This document shows positions 1-5,594 of a stretch of DNA of 6,024 nucleotides, in pieces (position 1 is the stretch's first letter; every line of letters begins with the position of its first letter). The notes below the pieces were generated by a model that had not been told where the DNA came from, searched no databases, and worked only from the letters and a program-made list of their open reading frames with translations. The translations under genes and the position numbers were made by a program. This DNA comes from Planctomycetia bacterium (lineage in GTDB: Bacteria; Planctomycetota; PLA2; JAEUHO01): contig JAUXCH010000333.1 in assembly GCA_030618975.1 (NCBI GenBank), positions 1 through 6,024 on the forward strand, in the 5' to 3' direction.

Positions 1-186
1 CTCCGATCGAGGCATTGTGCGGGGGCCCGGTGGGTTGGGCCCCTGGCTGCGGCGTCGCAGGCGTCGACCGACGGTCTCGTCGTCAACGAGATCGACTCGC
101 TCGGAAGCCACGACCCGACGGGAATCCTTGTGCGTCCACGGGGGGCAGCGGAGAATGCCCCGACCGACGGGCTTGGAGACCGATGA
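1..186 (+). CDS. Possible 3' end of an upstream gene (partial), overlapping the next start as ATGA
   Basis: The frame starting at base 1 is open from the window edge to a TGA at 184-186. That stop overlaps the ATG of the oxidoreductase (183-185) in the ATGA arrangement typical of translational coupling. Codons from about 50 to 125 favour G/C third positions, and the peptide there (DGLVVNEIDSLGSHDPTG) reads more like protein than the arginine-rich translations of the other two frames. Against this, the first 15 codons and the last 15 are poorly biased, all frames in such GC-rich DNA stay open by chance, and a GC hairpin lies at 22-43. I do not recognise the product. If real, it is the last gene upstream in the same operon; otherwise this stretch is simply leader. 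Confidence 0.3.
   Translation, partial: LRSRHCAGARWVGPLAAASQASTDGLVVNEIDSLGSHDPTGILVRPRGAAENAPTDGLGDR
22..43 (+). terminator. GC-only hairpin, possible terminator of an upstream gene
   Basis: GGGGCCC at 22-28 pairs perfectly with GGGCCCC at 37-43 around an 8-base loop. No T-run follows on either strand, so as an intrinsic terminator it is weak. It conflicts with the idea that the frame from base 1 is coding through this point; both cannot be given much weight. Confidence 0.2.
175..178 (+). promoter_or_regulatory. Ribosome-binding site deciding the oxidoreductase start
   Basis: GGAG lies 4 bases upstream of the ATG at 183. This supports that start over the ATG at 15, which has no comparable purine-rich site and would add 56 residues of non-membrane, Arg/Gly-rich sequence not expected in this family. 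Confidence 0.55.
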
Positions 187-2252
187 GAGCCGGCTTTCTC
201 AGTGCGCTTTCACCCGCGGAGCAGAGCTTTCTCGGCCTCCCGGGTCCCGTGCTGCAGGGTCTCCTGCTCCTCGTCGCAGGCGTTGCCCTCGGCTGGATCC
301 TCGCCCGGCGCCTCGCGCTCCTGAGGCGGGCCGCACCCGACCCCCGCACCGATCGTCCCGGGCTTCGGCTCCGCCGTCTCCTCAAGGTCGGGTTCGGGCA
401 GTCGAGGCAGCCTCGCTACCCCGTCGCGGGCATCCTCCACATCCTGATCTTCGTCGGCTTCCTCGTGCTCTCCCTGCGCTCGCTCACGCTGCTCGGCGAG
501 GGCTTCGTCGCGGGGTTCGCGCTGCCGGGCCTCGGTGGCGCGGCCGGGCACGTCTACGCCTCCGTCAAGGACTGGACGGCCCTCGTCGTCCTCGTCTGCT
601 GCGTCGTGGCGGCCTGGAGGCGCGCGGTCGTGAAGCCCGCGCGCTACCACGACCGCCACGCCACCCGGTCCCACGGCTCGGAGGCCTACCTCATCCTCGG
701 GCTCATCGCCCTCCTGATGCTCGCCGACGCGTTCTACGAGGGGAGCGACCTCGCCGAGCGCGGCGAGACGACGGCCGCTCTGCCCCTGGCGTCGGCGGCG
801 TCCCGGTTGCTCGGCGGCCTGTCCGCCTCGGCGCTCGACCAGGTCCACCTGTCCGCGTTCTGGATCCACAACGCCGCGCTGCTCTTCTTCCTCTGCTATC
901 TCCCGGTTTCGAAGCACTTCCACGTCCTGAGCGCCCTGCCCAACGTCTACTTCTCGAACCTCGAGCCGGCCGGGAAGATCAAGCCGCCCCGGTACGGCGT
1001 CGAGGATCTGGACGAACTGGACAGCCTCGGGGTCTCGAAGCTCGAGGACTTCACCTGGAAGCACATCCTCGACTTCTACTCGTGCACCGACTGCGGACGC
1101 TGTTCCGACAACTGCCCCGCCTACGCGACCGGTACGCCCCTCTCGCCGCGCATGATCAGCGTCAAGTGCCGCGACGAGGCCTACGACGCCTATCCCATCC
1201 TCGGCAAGGTGAAGCCGGTCGGCGAGCGCCGGTCGCTCCTGGGGGACGTGATCACCGAGGGCGAGGTCTGGGCTTGCACGACCTGCGGCGCTTGCGAGGA
1301 GACCTGCCCCATCCTGATCGAGTACGTCGACAAGATCGTGGACTTCAGGCGACACCTCGTGGAGGAGGGGCGCGTCCCCGCCACGATCCAGAAGGCCCTG
1401 GCCGACACGGAGAAGAAGGGCAACCCCTACGGCAAGATGCCGAGGAAGCGTGGCGACTGGGTGCAGGACCCGGACGGCGCGGACTCGGGCGTCCGGGTCC
1501 TGAAGAAGGGCGAGGAGACCGAGGATCTCTTCTTCACGGACAGCTGCGCCGCCTACGACCCGCGTATCCAGGAGATCGCGCGCGCGTTCGGACGCCTCCT
1601 CGGCGCCGCCGGCCGCGACTGCGGGACGCTCGGCCGGGACGAGGTCGACTCCGGGCACGAGGTGCGTCGCATGGGCGAGGAGGGGCTCTTCGAGGTCCTC
1701 CGCGACCGGAATCTCGAGGCGCTGGAGTCCCGCGACTTCGACCGGATCGTGACCACCGATCCGCACGCTCTGAACGCGCTGAAGAACGACTACCCCGATC
1801 TGAACGAGCCCGTCGTCCACCACACCCAGGTCCTGGCCGAGTTGCTCGCCTCCGGCGCGCTGAAGCCGAAGCCGGCCACCGACGACCGTACCTACGTCTT
1901 CCACGACCCCTGCTACCTGGGCCGCCAGGGCGGCATCTACGACGCCCCGCGCGAGGTCCTCGCCCGACTCGGCCTGCAGACGAGGGAGATGGAACGGACG
2001 AGGAGCCGGAGCTTCTGCTGCGGCGGCGGGTCGCTGTACCTCTTCTACGAGGGCGAGAGCGACTCCCGGATGGGGGAGCAGCGCCTGCAGCAGGCGGAGG
2101 AAGCGGGCGCCCAGGTGGTCGTGACGGCCTGCCCCTTCTGTCTCATCAACCTGGAAGACGCCATCAAGACGACGGGCCGCAGCGAGGCGATGGAGGTCAT
2201 CGACATCGCCGAGCTCGTGGCCCGTCACGTGGAGAATGAACCCGAGGTCTGA
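183..2252 (+). CDS. Membrane-bound Fe-S EtfAB:quinone oxidoreductase (EMO/EtfD family; NarI-like plus HdrD-like domains)
   Basis: This 689-residue protein should take electrons from reduced EtfAB and pass them to the quinone pool at the cytoplasmic membrane. Residues 1-250 hold about five hydrophobic segments (about 22-41, 79-102, 131-148, 168-184, 222-242), as in nitrate-reductase gamma-like domains. His86, His229 and the KHFH at 244-247 are candidate heme b ligands. Two ferredoxin-type [4Fe-4S] motifs follow: C301-x2-C304-x2-C307-x3-C311-P and C365-x2-C368-x2-C371-x3-C375-P. The C-terminal half carries two CCG modules of the heterodisulfide-reductase type. The second is canonical: C577, C612-C613-G, C650-PF-C653. 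The first (about 450-560) lacks its cysteines: VDSG at 488-491 stands where family members have a Cys-containing CTG/CCG, and DPHA at 526-529 where they have CPHC. The position directly before etfBA and an acyl-CoA dehydrogenase supports the assignment, as for mycobacterial EtfD and the DUF224 proteins of syntrophs. Length is normal for the family. Heme content and quinone type are inferred. Confidence 0.9.
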   Translation: MRAGFLSALSPAEQSFLGLPGPVLQGLLLLVAGVALGWILARRLALLRRAAPDPRTDRPGLRLRRLLKVGFGQSRQPRYPVAGILHILIFVGFLVLSLRSLTLLGEGFVAGFALPGLGGAAGHVYASVKDWTALVVLVCCVVAAWRRAVVKPARYHDRHATRSHGSEAYLILGLIALLMLADAFYEGSDLAERGETTAALPLASAASRLLGGLSASALDQVHLSAFWIHNAALLFFLCYLPVSKHFHVLSALPNVYFSNLEPAGKIKPPRYGVEDLDELDSLGVSKLEDFTWKHILDFYSCTDCGRCSDNCPAYATGTPLSPRMISVKCRDEAYDAYPILGKVKPVGERRSLLGDVITEGEVWACTTCGACEETCPILIEYVDKIVDFRRHLVEEGRVPATIQKALADTEKKGNPYGKMPRKRGDWVQDPDGADSGVRVLKKGEETEDLFFTDSCAAYDPRIQEIARAFGRLLGAAGRDCGTLGRDEVDSGHEVRRMGEEGLFEVLRDRNLEALESRDFDRIVTTDPHALNALKNDYPDLNEPVVHHTQVLAELLASGALKPKPATDDRTYVFHDPCYLGRQGGIYDAPREVLARLGLQTREMERTRSRSFCCGGGSLYLFYEGESDSRMGEQRLQQAEEAGAQVVVTACPFCLINLEDAIKTTGRSEAMEVIDIAELVARHVENEPEV

Positions 2253-2280
2253 CGGGTACTTGCCTGCGGGCCGCGAACAC

Positions 2281-2284
2281 GGAG
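2281..2284 (+). promoter_or_regulatory. Ribosome-binding site of etfB
   Basis: GGAG sits 5 bases before the ATG at 2290. It fixes the start there, so that the protein begins MDIVVCIKRVPD as EtfB proteins do. The in-frame ATG at 2236 lies inside the preceding gene and would add 18 residues not seen at EtfB N-termini. Confidence 0.7.
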
Positions 2285-2289
2285 CGTCC

Positions 2290-3078
2290 ATGGACATCGT
2301 CGTCTGCATCAAGAGGGTCCCCGACGTGGCGGAAGCCGACGTCGAGATCGAGAGGAGCGGTCTTCGAATCGACGACAGCGATCTCTCGTGGGGCATGAAC
2401 GAGTGGGACACCTTCGCCGTGGAGGAGGCTTTGCGTCTCGAGGCGGAGCACGGCGGCACCGTCACGGCCCTGACGGTCGGCGGCGAGGACGACGAGGAGG
2501 TGCTCCGGCGCGCCCTGGCGATGGGCGCCGACACGGCGATCCGCCTGGCGGACGATGCGTTCGAGGGCTCGGACCCGCTCGCCGTCGCGACCGTCCTCGC
2601 CGCCGCGATCCGCAAGCGGCCGTACGACCTCGTCCTCACGGGCGCCGTGTCCGGCGACACCGGCAGCGCGCAGCTCGGAGGCATGCTCGCCGCCCTGCTC
2701 GGCGCGGGGCAGGTCGCGCTCGCGACGAGAACTGCGTTTGCGAACGGCAAGCTCGAGGTCCAGCACGAGGTCGAGGGCGGCCTCGAGCGCGTGGTCGAGC
2801 TGGACCTGCCCGCCGTCGTGACCGTCCAGACCGGCATCAACGAGCCGCGCTACGTCTCGATCCGCGGCATCCGCAAGGTCGCGAGCGTCGAGATTCCCGT
2901 CGAGGGCGCGGGCGACCTCGGGCTCGACGTGGCGGCCGTCGGCGCCGCCGGCGCGCGCGAGGCGCTGTCGGAGCTCTTCCTGCCACCCACGGGCGAGGGC
3001 GCCGAGATCCTCGAGGGGGGGCCCGACGAGGTGGCCGAGAAGCTCGTCGAGCGGCTCCGCGAGCGGGGGGGGATCTAG
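2290..3078 (+). CDS. etfB: Electron transfer flavoprotein, beta subunit
   Basis: This is the 262-residue small subunit of ETF, close to the usual 250-265. With EtfA it forms the soluble FAD carrier that accepts electrons from acyl-CoA dehydrogenases. The N-terminal strand VVCIKRVPD (residues 4-12) is characteristic, as is the AVEEALRL helix (about 43-50). The nucleotide (AMP or second FAD) loop is GAVSGDTGSAQ at 118-128, followed by GGMLA. The EtfB signature region shows as EVEGGLERVVELDLPAVVTV, then GINEPRYVSIRGIRK with N184-E185-P186-R187, matching the NEPRYPS stretch of the family. It starts 37 bases after the oxidoreductase stop and ends 2 bases before etfA. Whether this ETF carries AMP or a second, bifurcating FAD cannot be decided from motifs alone; pairing with a membrane EMO and an acyl-CoA dehydrogenase favours an ordinary beta-oxidation ETF. 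Two long G runs lie in the 3' end (3015-3021 and 3065-3072). Confidence 0.95.
   Translation: MDIVVCIKRVPDVAEADVEIERSGLRIDDSDLSWGMNEWDTFAVEEALRLEAEHGGTVTALTVGGEDDEEVLRRALAMGADTAIRLADDAFEGSDPLAVATVLAAAIRKRPYDLVLTGAVSGDTGSAQLGGMLAALLGAGQVALATRTAFANGKLEVQHEVEGGLERVVELDLPAVVTVQTGINEPRYVSIRGIRKVASVEIPVEGAGDLGLDVAAVGAAGAREALSELFLPPTGEGAEILEGGPDEVAEKLVERLRERGGI
3065..3072 (+). other. Eight-G homopolymer at the etfB/etfA junction
   Basis: Eight consecutive G residues occupy the last codons of etfB (CGG GGG GGG ATC TAG) and end 8 bases before the etfA ATG. The run is the only purine-rich stretch in place to act as the etfA ribosome-binding site, although it is not a textbook Shine-Dalgarno sequence. 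It is also a potential slippage or sequencing-error site. A -1 shift here bypasses the etfB stop and enters the etfA frame. Confidence 0.5.
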
Positions 3079-3080
3079 CC

Positions 3081-4085
3081 ATGAGCACGAACACGAACCA
3101 GAACCCGAAGATCCTCTGCGTCGTCGAGCGGGCCGGTGCCGGTCTCGATGACACGGCCTGGGAGCTGCTGGGTGCCGCGCGTGCCCTGGCCGGCGAGGGC
3201 GGCAGCGTCGGCGCCGCCCTGCTGGGCGAGGGTGTCGGCGAGCTGGCGAACGAGCTCGCCCGCGGCTACGACGACGTCTGGGTGTTCGACGACGCGCGCT
3301 TCGCGTCGTGGGACGGCGAGGCCTACGCCCGCGCTCTCGCGCCGCTCGCCCAGCGCGAGCAGCCGGCCCTGATCCTCGCCGCGCACACGAACCTCGGCAT
3401 CGACTTCGCGCCCGGCTTCTCGGTGCGCGCGGGCGTGCCGCTGCTCCCCGACTGCCTGTCGCTGGAGTCCGCCGGTGACGGGAGTGCGTGGGAGGCCGTG
3501 CGCACGGTCTACGGCGGCAAGGTGCACGCGCGCATGACCTGCACGCCCTCCGAGCAGGGCGCGATGGCCACGCTCCGCGCCGGGGCGTTCGCCGCGGCCG
3601 AGCCCGGCGCGGAGGTCACGGGCCGCGTCCACGCCGAGGACGTGGGGGACGACGTGGGGCAGGGGCGCCGCCCCGTTCGTACGGTCGAGCCCGAGGCGAG
3701 CGAGGTCGACATCACGCAGGCCGCCGTCCTCGTCGCTGTCGGCCGCGGCATCGAGGACGAGGAGAACCTGGAGATCGTGCAGTCGCTCGCCGAGGCGCTC
3801 GGCGGCGAGGTCGCGTGCTCCCGCCCCGTCGTCGACAAGGGCTGGCTGCCGAAGAGCCGCCAGGTCGGCACCTCCGGCCTGACCGTCAAGCCGAAGGTGT
3901 ACCTGGCCGTCGGCATCAGCGGCTCGTTCCAGCACGTGGGCGGCATCAAGGGCTCGCCGTTCCTCGTGGCGATCAACAAGGACGCCCGCGCGCCGATCTT
4001 CGGCGTCGCGGACGTGGGCGTGGTGGGCGACCTCTTCGACGTGGTGCCCGCCCTCGAGGCAAAGATCCGGGAAGCCAAGGGATAG
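3081..4085 (+). CDS. etfA: Electron transfer flavoprotein, alpha subunit
   Basis: This 334-residue FAD-binding large subunit of ETF partners EtfB in carrying electrons from the acyl-CoA dehydrogenase to the membrane oxidoreductase. The N-terminal domain (about 9-195) has the weakly conserved alpha/beta fold, with the ILAAHTNLGIDFAP and RAGVPLLPDC segments typical of EtfA. The C-terminal FAD domain is strongly conserved: GRGIED (about 223-228), SRPVVDKGW with R248, the flavin-contacting VGTSG at 262-266, the signature VYLAVGISGSFQH with S280, Q284 and H285, then AINKD with N299 and GVVGDLFDVVP with D317. All the usual FAD contacts are therefore present. The ATG at 3081 follows the etfB stop by 2 bases, so translation is probably coupled. 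The N-terminus begins with a short polar tail (STNTNQNP) before the first strand. No truncation or frameshift is seen. Confidence 0.95.
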   Translation: MSTNTNQNPKILCVVERAGAGLDDTAWELLGAARALAGEGGSVGAALLGEGVGELANELARGYDDVWVFDDARFASWDGEAYARALAPLAQREQPALILAAHTNLGIDFAPGFSVRAGVPLLPDCLSLESAGDGSAWEAVRTVYGGKVHARMTCTPSEQGAMATLRAGAFAAAEPGAEVTGRVHAEDVGDDVGQGRRPVRTVEPEASEVDITQAAVLVAVGRGIEDEENLEIVQSLAEALGGEVACSRPVVDKGWLPKSRQVGTSGLTVKPKVYLAVGISGSFQHVGGIKGSPFLVAINKDARAPIFGVADVGVVGDLFDVVPALEAKIREAKG

Positions 4086-4088
4086 GAG
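4084..4088 (+). promoter_or_regulatory. Ribosome-binding site of the acyl-CoA dehydrogenase, overlapping the etfA stop
   Basis: AGGAG begins inside the TAG stop of etfA and ends 7 bases before the GTG at 4096. It is the strongest Shine-Dalgarno match in the operon and decides in favour of this GTG start. Confidence 0.75.
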
Positions 4089-4095
4089 ACACACC

Positions 4096-5244
4096 GTGGA
4101 CTTCGAGCTGAGCAAGGCACAGAAGGACATCCAGAAGGCGGCCCGCGATTTCGCCAAGGGCGAGTTCAGCAAGGAGCTCGCGGCGGAGCTCGAGGCGAAG
4201 CACGAGTTCCCGTTCGACATCTGGCGGAAGGCCGGCGAGCTGGGCTTCATCGGCCTCCACTACCCCGAGGCCTACGGCGGCCAGGACTACGGGAGCTTCG
4301 AGAACGCGCTCGTCGTGGAGGAATTCTGCAGGCGCGACTCGAGCATCGGTTCCGCGATGATGTCCTGCGACTTCTCCGCCGAGATCGTGCTGCGCTGCGG
4401 CACCGACGAGCAGAAGAAGTTCTACCTGCCCCCGGTCGCGTACGCCGAGTCGATCTTCGGCGGCGCCTTCACCGAGCCCGACCACGGCTCCGACATCACC
4501 CACATGGCCACCACGGCCGTCAAGGACGGCGACCACTGGGTCCTCAACGGCGTCAAGACCTTCATCACGAACGGCGGCATCGCGCACCACTACGTCGTGC
4601 TCTGCCAGACCGACGACGAGGCGGGCTACAAGGGCCAGTCGATGATCATGGTCCCCGGCGACGCCGAGGGGCTCGAGATCACCGACGTCGGCGCGAAGAT
4701 GGGCATCCGTCTCAATCCGACCGGCGAGCTCTCGTTCAAGAACGTCCGCGTGCCCGCCTCGAACCTCCTCGGCAAGGAGGGGCGGGGCTTCTACCAGGTC
4801 CTCGAGTTCTTCGACGAGAGCCGCATCGAGGTCGCCGCCCAGGCGCTGGGGATCGCGCAGGGCGCGTTCGACCGCGCGATCGCCCACGCGAAGACCCGCG
4901 AGCAGTTCGGGAAGAAGATCGGCGCCTTCCAGGCGACGCAGCACAAGGTCGCCGACATGGCCACCAAGCTCGAGCTCGCGCGCCTGATCACCTACAAGGC
5001 CGCCTGGAACTACGACCAGGGGCGCGTCGACCCGAAGCTCGCCTCGATGGCGAAGCTCTACGCGCCCCGGATCGCGGTCGAGATCGCCGACGAGGCCATC
5101 CAGATCCTCGGCGGCTGGGGCTACATGACCGAGTTCGAGGTCGAGCGCTTCTACCGCGACGCGAAGATCACCGAGATCTACGAGGGCACGAAAGAGATCC
5201 AGAAGAACACGATCGCCGCCGCCGTCCTCGGCAAGCTCCGCTGA
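4096..5244 (+). CDS. Acyl-CoA dehydrogenase (FAD, ETF-dependent)
   Basis: This 382-residue flavoenzyme oxidises an acyl-CoA to the trans-2-enoyl-CoA and hands electrons to the EtfAB encoded just upstream. Length is standard for the short/medium-chain and butyryl-CoA dehydrogenase type. The N-terminal helical domain (MDFELSKAQKDIQ onward) is followed by the middle beta domain with the first family signature, GAFTEPDHGSDIT (about 123-135), and KTFITNG (about 155-161). The C-terminal helical domain has REQFGKKIGAFQATQHKVADM (R268, Q270, F271, G272; FAD and subunit contacts), QILGGWGYM (336-344) and YEGTKEIQKNTIA. Glu363 of YEGT is in the position of the catalytic base of medium-chain and butyryl-CoA dehydrogenases. 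The start is a GTG preceded by AGGAG; translation from it gives the usual N-terminus. It is the last gene of the operon, 10 bases after etfA. Substrate chain length cannot be read from the sequence. The DHGSD form of the signature, rather than the commoner xAGSD, may mark a specialised subfamily. Confidence 0.93.
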   Translation: MDFELSKAQKDIQKAARDFAKGEFSKELAAELEAKHEFPFDIWRKAGELGFIGLHYPEAYGGQDYGSFENALVVEEFCRRDSSIGSAMMSCDFSAEIVLRCGTDEQKKFYLPPVAYAESIFGGAFTEPDHGSDITHMATTAVKDGDHWVLNGVKTFITNGGIAHHYVVLCQTDDEAGYKGQSMIMVPGDAEGLEITDVGAKMGIRLNPTGELSFKNVRVPASNLLGKEGRGFYQVLEFFDESRIEVAAQALGIAQGAFDRAIAHAKTREQFGKKIGAFQATQHKVADMATKLELARLITYKAAWNYDQGRVDPKLASMAKLYAPRIAVEIADEAIQILGGWGYMTEFEVERFYRDAKITEIYEGTKEIQKNTIAAAVLGKLR

Positions 5245-5251
5245 TCGGGGG

Positions 5252-5276
5252 CCGGGCGGCCCGCTGGGCCGCCCGG
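5252..5276. terminator. Perfect 11-bp GC hairpin between convergent genes, probable bidirectional terminator
   Basis: CCGGGCGGCCC (5252-5262) pairs with GGGCCGCCCGG (5266-5276) around the three-base loop GCT. It starts 7 bases after the acyl-CoA dehydrogenase stop and lies 7 bases beyond the end of the leftward gene at 5284, which is where transcripts from both sides should end. No T-run follows on either strand, so it is either a non-canonical terminator, as is common in GC-rich bacteria, or a 3'-end stabilising structure. Confidence 0.6.
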
Positions 5277-5283
5277 GCGCCCC

Positions 5284-5584
5284 TCAGGACGGGTTCTCTG
5301 CTTCGTTCGAGTCCGTCTTCTCGGACGGGCTCGGGGGCCGTGCGCAGAGTTCGCGTGCCTCGAATCCCTCGCAGTCGACGACCGGCGCGTCGAAGGTCTC
5401 CGGCCACCGGCCGGCGATGCGGGGGTTGTTTGCAGCGAGCCTCCCAGTCCCAATCGAACTTGTTCCTCTCCGCCCACGGCTGGTCGCGAAGCTCCGAGCG
5501 GTCGTACAGGGGGATCTTCTGCAGGACGATCAGGCCGTGTCGGCAGGCAGCGCACAGGAACGGCGCGGCGGGAAAAGTCCGAAT
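5284..5584 (-). pseudogene. Small cysteine-containing protein gene, broken by a +1 frameshift and lacking a normal start
   Basis: Two minus-strand segments with clear coding bias lie in different frames. The first, from about 5584 down to the G run at 5421-5425, reads PAAPFLCAACRHG, then QKIPLYDRSELRDQPWAERN and FDWDWEARCKQP. The second continues from there to the TGA at 5284-5286 as RIAGRWPETFDAPVVDCEGF, then EARELC and a Ser/Glu/Asn-rich tail. Removing one base from the five-C run (minus strand) joins them into about 99 residues with five cysteines: a CxxC pair, RC, DC and LC. The even coding bias and sensible amino-acid flow on both sides say this is, or recently was, one gene. No ATG, GTG or TTG occurs in the upstream frame; an ATT at 5582-5584 is preceded by AGGAA, which overlaps the stop of the neighbouring gene. 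The product is not recognised. The cysteines could bind a metal such as zinc. The lesion may be real decay, an assembly error or a slippage site. Confidence 0.6.
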
Positions 5585-5594
5585 CCGGGATTTC

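Noticed and set aside
15..182. N-terminal extension of the oxidoreductase from the ATG at 15
   Set aside because: The added 56 residues are Arg/Gly/Pro-rich and unlike the family, and the ATG at 183 has its own GGAG and precedes the first membrane segment.
2236..2289. N-terminal extension of EtfB from the ATG at 2236
   Set aside because: It overlaps the end of the upstream gene and adds residues before the invariant start of EtfB. The ATG at 2290 has GGAG at the right spacing.
210..2840. An 876-codon open frame on the minus strand opposite the oxidoreductase and etfB
   Set aside because: It lies antisense to two well-recognised genes, and its product is Arg/Ala/Glu/Val-rich without any motif. 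Such frames are expected opposite high-GC3 genes.
2388..3080. A natural EtfB-EtfA fusion read from the long open frame ending at 4085
   Set aside because: Translation of 2388-3080 in that frame is an Arg-rich shadow of etfB. Only a -1 slip at the G8 run would produce a true fusion, which is listed as a speculation.
3973..4944. A 323-codon minus-strand frame opposite the acyl-CoA dehydrogenase
   Set aside because: It is an antisense shadow of a confidently identified gene with no recognisable motif.
5178..5555. A 125-codon minus-strand frame beginning with GTG at 5555
   Set aside because: Its product is Arg/Pro/Thr-rich low-quality sequence. The two other minus-strand frames, joined at the G run, carry the coding bias here.
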